Positions 46,491 through 55,519 of a DNA stretch of 64,000 bases are shown here, in pieces. The notes beneath the pieces are model-generated. The model was given only the letters and a program-made list of their open reading frames with translations, made no database searches and had not been told where the DNA came from. Within the stretch, counting starts at the first letter, position 1. Every line of letters starts with the position of its first letter. The position numbers and the translations under genes were made by a program. This DNA comes from Cornus controversa (lineage: Eukaryota > Streptophyta > Magnoliopsida > Cornales > Cornaceae), in assembly GCA_026545225.1 (NCBI GenBank), contig CM048853.1, positions 49,959,755 to 50,023,754 on the forward strand. Reading direction: 5' to 3'.

Positions 46491-46509
46491 AAGCCTAATC
46501 CTTGTAGTG

Positions 46510-46576
46510 TAATATATTTGATATATTTGACCACGTGTTTTGATCTTATTTTCATACTCGAAATTTGTGTGTATAG
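46510..46576 (+). repeat. 67-bp direct repeat, right copy
   Basis: Identical to 44289-44355; see that entry. Confidence 0.95.
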
Positions 46577-47967
46577 GGTGTTAGACTTTGATTGTGTTTC
46601 AATTGACGTAGAGGAAAGATAAACATTAACCATGGCTGCCATTTTTAGATGGATTTGAAAACTGAAGAGTTCGTCTCCTACCCGAATTTAGTCACACCCG
46701 ACTTTTATAAATACGGGAGCGATCCATTATCCAAGTATGCAATTAATACACTTTTTCAATTTTTGACTTGACCGTTGAAACATAGTATGCCAGCACGACA
46801 CCAGACTTCGTTCCAGTTACCCTTTTCTTGTCTTTTCAAATTAGCGTTGACCTAAATCGTGCCTCCAAGACCAGAGAAGTATTAAGTTCTTGGTTACACA
46901 CCATGTTGATCTTAAAAAGGAAGACAATGATTGATCATCCAACTTGAGCTAGGCATACCAACTAACTAAATCCATAGACTTTCTTTTAGCATCTAATATT
47001 GTACAGAACTTCGTTTAGAAAACTAAAAAATTCTACCTAGTTCAAAACATTTATTCAACATTTTGTGTGAATCGAACAATCTTGTTATTACTGCTCATCG
47101 AAAGTTGATTTTTTTTTTTGGAGTACAAACACCAATTCCCTATTTCATGTTATCATTACTACTATATCATTATTGCTATACTAAATCCGGCCTTGTTTTG
47201 GTCTCGTATTCCTCTCTATCTCATGGAATTTTGAATTGCCCATAACACTAAAAATTTGAGAAGGAACTATGGAATAGTGTTTTTATTTCTCAAGAGGTGG
47301 AAAAATGTTCAAAATTAACTTAAACATCGATACAAACAATGTCTATGACAGGGTAAAATGGGCTACTCTGGAAAGCATGATAAAATTGAGTTGGCTACGG
47401 CTAAAATGTTATGTTATGTCTAAAAGGGTGTTTAAGGGAAGATCATTTCCAATTTCCTCCTTACTAGAAGGCCACAGAAAGGTTTAATCCTTCTTGGACT
47501 TAGAAAATCATTCTTGAAAGAAGGGAGTCAGTTTTATATAAATTAACTATGGAGGACGATGCATGTACTTAGAAATAAGAGAGAATTTACAGTCCACAAA
47601 AAACGGAGAAAGGTAATTAAGCTGCCCCGTGGTATAATTTCAAAAGAGTCCACTGAGATATGGTGGAGAGAGAGGGAGGCAAGTGCAACTTCTATATATA
47701 TATATATATTGAATAATTCACCTTCCTTTGATTGTTTAATCACTCAGATATGTGAATTTTGTCAACCACATTAAGGTGCAGGCCTCATCACCCGAAGACA
47801 CGGAAATTGTGTATAGTTTATTTTGAGTCTACATGGGATTTTGGCAGGCCAGAGCGAAGTCTTCAAATCGCGAATACAATGATGCAGCTAAATCTTAAAT
47901 GAGCAATTCAACATCTATGGAAATATATACATATAAGAGAAAAGGAAGAATAAGCTAGGATATGAAA
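46577..47967 (+). other. GLP-B 3' flank remainder and GLP-C 5' flank
   Basis: 46577-46866 is inserted DNA of unknown origin. 46867-47500 is the displaced 3' flank of GLP-B and 47524-47967 is the upstream flank of GLP-C (matches 40708-41154). An AT microsatellite lies near 47694-47709. No gene. Confidence 0.6.
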
Positions 47968-48007
47968 AATGACCACTTCAATATGTTCATCAGTTGAAGT
48001 GGTCATT
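47968..48007 (+). promoter_or_regulatory. Conserved 40-nt stem-loop upstream of GLP-C
   Basis: Same 14-bp arms as at 41155-41194, with a one-base loop change (tatgttcatcag). About 255 nt before the ATG. Confidence 0.8.
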
Positions 48008-48160
48008 ATTAAAGTCTTCCAAAGATAAGTATAGAATTAAGTGGCGTATAGTGGCGGTTGAAGAAGAACAATTCCTCCTTGAAATAGAAAAAATAAAATA
48101 AAAAAGAGTAGCCATTGAACACATAGGGAAGCACATTGACTGGTTCAAGTACTCTCTGTC

Positions 48161-48168
48161 TATAAATA
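48161..48168 (+). promoter_or_regulatory. TATA box of GLP-C
   Basis: TATAAATA in CTGTCTATAAATAGCCACC; 94 nt before the ATG, followed by the same leader as GLP-B. Confidence 0.85.
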
Positions 48169-48261
48169 GCCACCTTTCTGCTGCTAGATTTTCTCACCTT
48201 TCACAAAGCAAATCTTACAAAGAACAGCAAATAAAGAGTGTTATTTTGTGATTGCTTAACC

Positions 48262-49044
48262 ATGATTAAGATGAGCTTTCACTTCCTTGTAGCCACAACC
48301 ATATTGGCTTTTGCTTTGTCACTAGCCAATGCCTCTGATCCTAGCCCTCTGCAGGACTTCTGTGTCGCTCTTAATGATTCCAAGTCTGCTGGTATATATT
48401 CTATCTTTCTCTCCTTATTTTGTGTGTGTATTTGCTTTTGATTTCCTTATACATATAGATTCTTATATATAACACCTATTCCTTTGGGTGCAGTGTTTGT
48501 GAATGGGAAGGTTTGCAAGGACCCAAAGCTTGCCACAGCCAACGATTTCTTCTACTCAGGGCTCAATATTCCCAGAAGCACATCGAATCCAGTTGGTTCG
48601 ACTGTCACTCCTGTAAATGTTGCCCAAATACCAGGACTCAACACTCTCGGTATATCCTTGGTACGCGTTGACTATGCACCTAAAGGCCTCAACCCACCCC
48701 ACACGCACCCGCGTGCTACTGAAATCCTTGTTGTCTTGGAGGGCACTCTCTATGTTGGCTTTGTCACCTCCAATCCTGAAAATCGTCTCTTCACGAAGGT
48801 CCTTTATCCTGGAGACGTTTTCGTGTTCCCAGAGGGGCTAGTTCACTTCCAATTCAATGTGGGAAAGACCAAGGCAGTGGCATTTGCTGGACTAAGCAGC
48901 CAAAATCCTGGGGTGATCACCATTGCAAACGCTGTGTTTGGGTCGAACCCAAAGATTTCTGCTGATGTTCTTACCAAGGCATTCCAGGTTGACAAGAAGG
49001 TGGTTGACTATCTTCAGGGACAGTTCTGGTGGGACAACAATTAG
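48262..49044 (+). CDS. Germin-like protein, subfamily 1 type (copy GLP-C)
   Basis: Exons 48262-48391 and 48494-49044, a 102-nt intron, 226 residues. Start ATG in CCATGATTAAGATGAGC. A signal peptide ends near SLANA, then [13 protein letters not shown]. The cupin, germin box and metal ligands are as in GLP-B, with an identical exon-2 protein. From the codons for NTLGISL to the stop, exon 2 is identical to GLP-B at the nucleotide level, while the first 150 nt share several silent bases with GLP-D instead (gta, gga codons). It lacks the sequon, like GLP-B (RSTSN). AATAAA at 49070-49075. Secreted manganese cupin by family. Confidence 0.96.
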
Positions 49045-49075
49045 ACTTACATTTGGGCATTTCTACAACAATAAA

Positions 49076-50078
49076 AATCAAATCCATGAATTAATATTAT
49101 TATTAATATTTCATTTTGTTAAAAATAACTAGATGTCATGTCATCTTCTGTTCCTAATCATTGTTCAATAGCATAAATAAGTGGGCTTGTTATGTACTTC
49201 TCATTTGTTACAAGAGGTTTTCTCATAATATAATCAGTTGTTTATTAATAAACACCCCATCTCTTCTCTTTCTCATATACAGTTATACACTCTCTCTTTC
49301 AAACACACACACTGACAAGAACAGAGTGCACTGCTAGTAGATTTGTAATGGATCCCCAAGCATTCAGATTAATATTACTTGAGCATTGGCTTCAAATAGA
49401 GATAAAGAATGTATGTACTGAAGAAGACTCGTATTGATCTGATATGTACTGAAGATACAGCTAGCATTGCCACTTTAAGATATGGATTGGATAAAGTATA
49501 TATAGTACTCTCTTAAATTGAAACCAAGACCAGAGAAGTATTTGGTTACGCACCATATTGATCTTCAAAAAGGAAGACAATGATTGATCATCCAACTTGA
49601 GCTAGCCATGCTAATTAACTAAATCCTTAGACTTTCTTTTAGCATCTAATATTGTACAGAACTTTGTTTAGAAAACTAAAAAATTCTACTTCGTTCAAAT
49701 CATTTATTCAACATTTTGTGTGAATCAAACAATCTTGTTATTACTGCTCATCCCCTTGAAAGAAACTTGATTTTTTTTTTTGGAGTACAAACACCAGTTC
49801 CCTTTTTCATGTTATCATTACTACTATATCATTATTGCTATACTAAATCTGGCCTTGTTTTGGTCTCCTCATGGAATTTTGAATTGCCCATAACACTAAA
49901 AATTTGAGAAGGAACTATGGAATAGTGTTTTTATTACTCAAGAGGTGGAAAAATATTCAAAATTGTCTTAAACATCAATACAAGCAATGACTATGACAGG
50001 ATATATGGAATGGTGCTTTTTTCTCGAGAGGAAAAATGTTCCATGTTTTTTTGGTTAAATAAAGAAATAAAAGTAAAT
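49076..50078 (+). other. GLP-C 3' flank
   Basis: Part of the tandem duplication; matches the two halves of the GLP-B 3' flank without their transposon insertion, so it serves as the empty site. Contains a local duplication relative to GLP-B around the tRNA gene (caatgactatgacagga and caatgtcaatgacagga). No gene apart from the tRNA. Confidence 0.6.
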
Positions 50079-50149
50079 GTGGCTGCTGGGATTCGAGCCC
50101 AGGTCTCCACGGCCACAACGTGGAATTCTTACCACTAAACTACAGCCAC
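50079..50149 (-). tRNA. tRNA-His (anticodon GTG)
   Basis: 71 nt on the minus strand: acceptor GTGGCTG pairing with CAGCCAC, the anticodon stem CCACG/CGTGG around loop TTGTGGC with anticodon GTG, and T arm CTGGG-CTCGAAT-CCCAG. An internal B box (GGCTCGAATCC) is present. A short T run (cttttatttc) follows on the minus strand as a possible pol III terminator. The sequence agrees with the plant nuclear tRNA-His consensus as I know it, with no obvious defect. It lies only in the GLP-C copy of the duplication. Confidence 0.93.
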
Positions 50150-50269
50150 GGGGATTTAATATTTTCAAAATGTAGTTAAACATCAATACAAACAATGTCA
50201 ATGACAGGATAAAATGGGCTTCCCTGGAAAGCATGATCAAATTGAGTTCCACAGTCAACGGCTAAATTA

Positions 50270-51588
50270 GGGCCCGTGTGGTAACCGTTTATGTTTAGTG
50301 TTTATATAAACAGTATTTATGTTACGCTTTTGTTTATCCATAAACATGAGTGTTGTTTGATAACGAGAAAACGTTTGACTTATTTTAAAAATCATAAACA
50401 GAAAAACATGTTTGTTAACCTTAAATTATTATTTTTTTAATTTTAAAATCAACACAATAAACGACATAAAAAGTCAAGTTTATGTTACAACAAATATATA
50501 TAGTAATAACAGAGCAAGAAATATACATAAAAAAGAAATAAATAATATTGGGTTACATATATATCTACACAGCAAATGATATTGTAAAAGTAGAATAACC
50601 CACAACCCAGAAGGCCCTAACAAGTAGGGGGATGCACACGATTCGATTTTTTACGGTTATTGAAAAAATCAAAATCAGAACCGTTCCCAACGGTTCTTTA
50701 ATTTTGAAACCGGAATAAATGAGTTCGGTTCAATTCGGTTATTATAGGAGTTGTATTTAACCTTATAATAGTTATAATAACTTCATTGTTTAAAATTTTT
50801 TACATAACAAAATGTTATTATATATATATATATATAATAGAAAATCATTATAGGAGTTATATATATATATATTAAATGGTTCCAGTTCCGATTCCAAAGT
50901 TTGGAACTAGAATCGTAGTGAACGGTTCGATTTGGTTCAATTTGTATGGAATGAGAAGAGGGATTTGGAGGGCATAGTCTTTCTCTTGAACTTCTTACGT
51001 TACTACTTTTTTTTTTTTTTTCTATTTTTCTTTCAACACTGAAAATGAATGAATGATATGTGTACAAAATACCATTCTTATTTATTTGACAATGAAATAG
51101 TTGAGACTTCTTTGTTTTTTCCTCAAATAAGGTTTTTTTTTTTTAGCATGGGTGCCCCTAAGTAACTATTTCTTATTATCAAGTATATTAGTAATTATTC
51201 ATATTGTACCAAATATTTTTTTCTCAAGGCAATTGAAGTTCTTTAATTCTGTCCACACTTGATAATTCTAATATTTTTATCATTGTACCAAAAAATAGCC
51301 TTTTATAATTTTTTTTTCTTTTCTTTTTCTCACTTTTAGTTTCAATTTTTAATTAAAATAATATAATCACCATTTTAGATAAAAAAAGAAAAAAAAGTTT
51401 TTTTTTTATAATAAACATAAACAATAAACATCATTTTAGTGTTTATGATTTGAAGGCTTAACTACAGTGTTGTTTTAAAAGCGGTTTGACAATTTATAAA
51501 CAAAACAAAAATTATCAAACATGTTTATCATAAAAATTTGTTTTGATAAACAATAAACACTAAACATAAACGGTTACCAAATGGGCCC
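50270..51588. mobile_element. Non-autonomous PIF/Harbinger-like transposon
   Basis: Inverted terminal repeats of about 36 bp (GGGCCCGTGTGGTAACCGTT… at 50270 and its reverse complement ending …TGGGCCC at 51588, about two mismatches). Flanked by the 3-bp TSD TTA at 50267-50269 and 51589-51591, as for PIF/Harbinger. 1319 bp, AT-rich, no transposase frame. An internal segment (50630-50960) with cggttcaattcggttatta and ggttcgatttggttcaattt phrases may itself be nested. The paralogous site near 47404 (ggctaaaatgttatgttatg) lacks it. Confidence 0.88.
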
Positions 51589-51591
51589 TTA

Positions 51592-52819
51592 GGTTATGGT
51601 TGTACTTGTAATGTATCAATATTCATGTAAAAAAAAATTAGACCCTCAATGAGGTAGCGCCGCAGCGGCAAGGCACCCCCTCTATCATGTGTTTTTCTTC
51701 TTCTATGTGTATGAAGATAAATTATTGAATTCCTCCTTGTGCAAGGATTGTGACGTTAATTTGAAGAATGCAACAATGTGACTGAGGCATTCAATTTTAA
51801 ATTCTTGACAAGGTTGAGTGAGTGTGAGTCTAAGATATGATCTCTTATACTTTGTTTCAACGATAGTGGATTTGGTTCTTCGAGGCAATAGCCTCACCCG
51901 TGATTTTTTTCGTCTTGGGTTTTTTTGGGTGTTATCTCTGCACTTTACTTTATTTACTTATTTTATGTGTTTGGTTAATTATTAATTGGACTTAAAATCG
52001 AATTAATCTAAAAAATTAAACAACCTAATCACCAGCTTGGTTTTAAATAAGCTTTCGCAGCCACTTTCGTACCACGCTACTCAAATATTTAAGAATCAGG
52101 ATAATTTTTTCCATGGTTAACCTCATACTATGGAGAAAGCCTAAGTCTTTACATGGAAATGCCAAAGTAACATTCTTAAAAAGAATCTGGCATGAAGACC
52201 CTATCTGCAAAATGGAGGTAGTATCTATTGATCATCTGCTAGCCAGATTTTTTTTTCCAGCCATTGAGTGTTACAGAATTTCACAAAAGAATTAAATTTA
52301 TAGGAGGAAAGACTGAAGGGTGATGACAAAAGACAAGAAGCAGTAAAGGCGAATAATACCCAGACAAAGTAATTTAGAAACTAGTCTTTCCATTAACAAA
52401 TACAACTTAAAACAAAGTTTTGTTCTTTATCTTTCTTTCCAATGAACAAATTAACTTCAATGTATATATATGCTCAAAAGAATTCCTTCAAATTCCATAT
52501 CATGCAGTTAATGCACCCTTTCGAAGGCCTTCCATGTCATGCATAAAGGGCTCATTTTGTGTTACAATCCATATCCATCAGGTAATCTCTCTCATTGGTA
52601 ACATTCTTCTTGTTGTAGAAGAAAGGTTCATCTGCTGATTTGTTTAGTTATAAGATGGCCTCAGCTTTGCTACAACTAAGGAAGAGTTGTCTATGAATAT
52701 CATATGTTGGAGACCTAATATTCTCAAGTTTTCCATTGTTGCAGGGTTATTTACACTAGTAAAGCCAACTAAATAATTGATGCACACTCCTCAAAGGCCC
52801 TCTATCGAGAGGCTAGTTC
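51592..52819. other. Intergenic region between the Harbinger-like element and the GLP-D promoter
   Basis: No gene or clear transposon. The stretch 52330-52375 (gacaaaagacaagaagca, gaataatacccaga) resembles 55273-55318 next to copia element 2, so GLP-D is flanked on both sides by related DNA. Confidence 0.5.
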
Positions 52820-52954
52820 TGTTGGAATGCAAGCTGTCTGTCTTCAAATCAGCCAGCATACACAAATACTATGATGCAGCTAAATCTTAAATGAGCAATT
52901 CAACATCTATGAAAAAAATATAAGAGAAGAGGAAGAATAAGCTAGGATATGAAA

Positions 52955-52994
52955 AATGACCACTTCAATGTATTGATCAGTTGAAGTGGTCATT
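52955..52994 (+). promoter_or_regulatory. Conserved stem-loop, distal copy upstream of GLP-D
   Basis: Arms AATGACCACTTCAA and TTGAAGTGGTCATT with loop tgtattgatcag. Confidence 0.8.
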
Positions 52995-53255
52995 ATTCAA
53001 GTCTTCAAGATATAAATATGTCGATGTAAGCTGAGGAAAATAAATGATTGTTGTTGAACAATTCATCTTCACCTAAATACACAGAAATTTTGTATGGCTT
53101 GGCCTTCTTTTAGTTTATTTTGTTGGAAGACCTGGGCAAAGTCTTCAAATCAGCCAGTATACGCAAACAATATGATGCAGCTAAATCTTAAATGAGCAAT
53201 TCAACATCTTTGAAAAAAATATAAGGGAGGAGGAAGAATAAGCTAGGATATGAAA

Positions 53256-53295
53256 AATGACTACTTCAATGTATTGATCAGTTGAAGTGGTCATT
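53256..53295 (+). promoter_or_regulatory. Conserved stem-loop, proximal copy upstream of GLP-D
   Basis: Left arm AATGACTACTTCAA has one change, leaving a T-G wobble in an otherwise complete stem. About 277 nt before the ATG, close to the spacing in GLP-B and GLP-C. Confidence 0.78.
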
Positions 53296-53460
53296 ATTCA
53301 CCAGGTCTTCAAGTGATAAATATGTTGATGTAAAACTGAGGAAAAATGAATGGGAAGTGGGTGCTAGTTGTTGAAGAACAACCCCTTCTTGAAATAGAAA
53401 AAGAAGGCTAACCATTGAACACATAGGAAAGCACATTGACTAATTCAAGGACTCTCTATC

Positions 53461-53468
53461 TATAAATA
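53461..53468 (+). promoter_or_regulatory. TATA box of GLP-D
   Basis: TATAAATA in CTATCTATAAATAGCCAC, 104 nt before the ATG. Confidence 0.85.
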
Positions 53469-53571
53469 GCCACTTTTCCCCTGCTAGATTTTCTCACCTC
53501 TCACCCAAGCAATCTTGCAAACAATAGTCCACATTACTCCAAATAGTGTAATAGTTTGTGACTGCTTAACT

Positions 53572-54424
53572 ATGATCAAGATGGGCAATATTCACTTCCT
53601 TTTAGCCACAGTCATCTTGGCTTTTGCATGCTCTCTTGCCTCTGCCTCTGATCCAAGCCCTCTGCAGGACTTCTGTGTCGCTGTTAACGATTCCAAGTCT
53701 GCTGGTACATGCTCTCTGTAATGCATTATTTCCATTATTTTTGTCTTTGGTACTCACATGTGTATGTGCGTATCTATATAGATATAGATATATTTTTTTA
53801 TTTCTTTACTTTTCATTGCATTTTCTAGTGACATTCTTATAGCTCAATATAACACTCATTGCTTTTGCTGCAGTGTTTGTGAATGGGAAGTTATGCAATG
53901 ACCCAAAGCTTGCCACAGCCAATGATTTCTTCTACTCAGGGCTCCATATTCCTAGAAATACATCGAATCCAGTTGGTTCGACTGTCACTCCTGTAAATGT
54001 TGTCCAAATACCAGGACTCAACACACTCGGCATATCTTTAGTACGCATTGACTATGCACCTAAAGGCCTCAACCCACCCCACACGCACCCACGTGCTACT
54101 GAAATCCTTGTTGTCTTGGAGGGCACTCTCTATGTCGGCTTTGTCACTTCCAATCCTGAAAACCGCCTCTTCACAAAGGTCCTATATCCTGGAGACGTTT
54201 TCGTGTTCCCTGTGGGGCTAATTCACTTCCAATTCAATGTGGGGAAGACCAATGCAGTGGCATTTGCTGGGCTCAGCAGCCAAAATCCTGGGGTGATCAC
54301 CATTGCAAACGCGGTGTTTGGGTCGAACCCAAAGATTTCTGCTGATGTTCTTACCAAGGCATTCCAGGTTGACAAGACTGTGGTGAACTATCTTCAAGGA
54401 CAGTTCTGGTGGGACAACAATTAG
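53572..54424 (+). CDS. Germin-like protein, subfamily 1 type (copy GLP-D)
   Basis: Exons 53572-53704 and 53874-54424, a 169-nt intron, 227 residues. Signal peptide [20 protein letters not shown]…; its N terminus is closer to GLP-A ([10 protein letters not shown]) than to GLP-B or C. The germin box [10 protein letters not shown] and HFQFNVG are intact, with Cys in DFCVA and LCNDP. The sequon is present (RNTSNPVG). Differences from GLP-B and C include KLCND, LHIPRN, PVGLIHF and TVVNY. AATAAA at 54449-54454. Secreted manganese cupin by family; specific activity unknown. Confidence 0.96.
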
Positions 54425-54454
54425 ACAAGTTATAGTCAATTTCACAACAATAAA

Positions 54455-55324
54455 AAGCAAATCCATGAATGATTCTTTTTCTTTTTGTTAAAAATAAGCA
54501 GATGTCATATACTGCTCATAATCACACTTAATTCAATAGAATAAATAAGTGGGTTTTTTATGTACTCAATTCTCATGCTTTGCTCTAGAGAATGGTTTAT
54601 GACCCAGCCATGCTAGTTAATTAAATTCCGACTTCATTGCAGGAAAAGAAAAAGTAACACCAGATTAATTCAAACTAATTAAGACCATCGGATATTGTAT
54701 AAAATGCTTCATTTAGAAAACTGAAGAATTCTAATTGCTTGTTCAAATTATTTAATCAACATCAAGCCAATCAAACAATCTTGTTATTGCTGCTGGCCCT
54801 CCATGCTCTATGAACAGAATTGATTACTTTGACTTTTTGAATTAAAAAACTACAGGGTGTTTTAATAAAATATAAAGAGAGATTATACAATTTCATTAGC
54901 AAGTTTAACTGATTTTGACGAGGAAGGTCCTTGAATGACCCAATTGCCTCCTGACAACAGTTGACCACTCACTTCATTTCAAAGCATTGGGAGATTAGTA
55001 TACCAGTTCCGGGGGGTGGGGGTGTGTGTGTTGGGGGGGTTGTTCTTTGTGAACTTTTAATTTAAATCTTCATAGAGCTGTTTTTACGATGCAACCCTCC
55101 AAGGTAGGCCTCAGGGCGCAATGACATGCCCAATTTTTTTCAAATTTACTGAGAACTGGAGAAACTGATATTACTAAAGCAATTAAAGTTTCGTTAAGAA
55201 GTTAACATATGCTCAGAAGCTCTAATCACCTAAAGCTAAAGGAACAATAAGCTTTATTGGAGAAAATATTGTAGGAAAATGACACAAGACAAGAAGCAAG
55301 GCAGGTGAATAATACCCTAATGAT
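54455..55324. other. GLP-D 3' flank
   Basis: 54560-54790 is a diverged relative of the GLP-B and C 3' flank (gaagaattctaattgcttgt, caatcttgttattgctgctg), showing that the older duplication included it. 55010-55050 is a G-rich run. No gene. Confidence 0.55.
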
Positions 55325-55329
55325 GTAAT

Positions 55330-55506
55330 TGTGAGAATTGTAAAGAGAGAGAAGAAGAGATAAAAACAAAAAGGGGCTAGGATTTCTATTATAATCTCGA
55401 TGCAAAGTTACAAACATGAAAACCTAATAAAGAGAATATATATAGGCTTACAAACAAAATAAAGTAAAAGACTATTCTACCCTTATTAAATATAATTACT
55501 CTAATA
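55330..55506 (-). repeat. 3' LTR of copia element 2
   Basis: 177 bp. Differs from the other LTR by G/A (ctcgatgcaa versus ctcgatacaa) and T/A (ataattact versus ataataact). Confidence 0.95.
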
Positions 55507-55519
55507 TCCCCTCTCAAAC

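Larger units (their letters stand above)
44356..46509. mobile_element. CACTA-type transposon fragment (right terminus)
   Basis: Ends GCCTAATCCTTGTAGTG at 46493-46509; read inward it is CACTACAAGG, the En/Spm (CACTA) terminus. Subterminal repeats with TAGTGACGG motifs fill 46105-46490, and the stretch near 46050-46080 (tttcccgctgaaaattttgg) resembles other plant CACTA ends. I find no matching left terminus. 44356-46050 carries an AT microsatellite (45646-45694), a duplicated segment with ccccttttt.gttcttct.ttcttattctctgg (44656-44695 and 44741-44775), and no transposase-like frame. It is likely a non-autonomous or truncated copy. Confidence 0.75.
40708..50244 (+). repeat. Tandem segmental duplication carrying GLP-B and GLP-C
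   Basis: 40708-42705 plus 46867-47500 matches 47524-50244 along its length: the same upstream segment (agagaatttacagtccacaa), gene, 3' flank (gaacagagtgca, gaggtggaaaaatgtt) and order. The first copy is split by about 4.1 kb of transposon DNA (42706-46866); the second has a tRNA-His gene and a local duplication near its end. The junction lies near 47500-47524. This is the youngest duplication in the GLP cluster. Confidence 0.85.
52820..53345 (+). repeat. Tandem duplication of the GLP-D upstream region (period about 301 bp)
   Basis: tcttcaaatcagccag at 52841 recurs at 53142, followed in both by atgatgcagctaaatcttaa, gagcaattcaacatct, the stem-loop and agtcttcaag/ggtcttcaag. Both units resemble the single promoter-distal segment of GLP-B and GLP-C, so GLP-D has gained an extra copy of that segment. 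Confidence 0.88.

Noticed and set aside
50055-50258. 67-codon minus-strand open frame containing GCSLVVRIPRCGRGDLGSNPSS
   Set aside because: This is the translated shadow of the tRNA-His gene.
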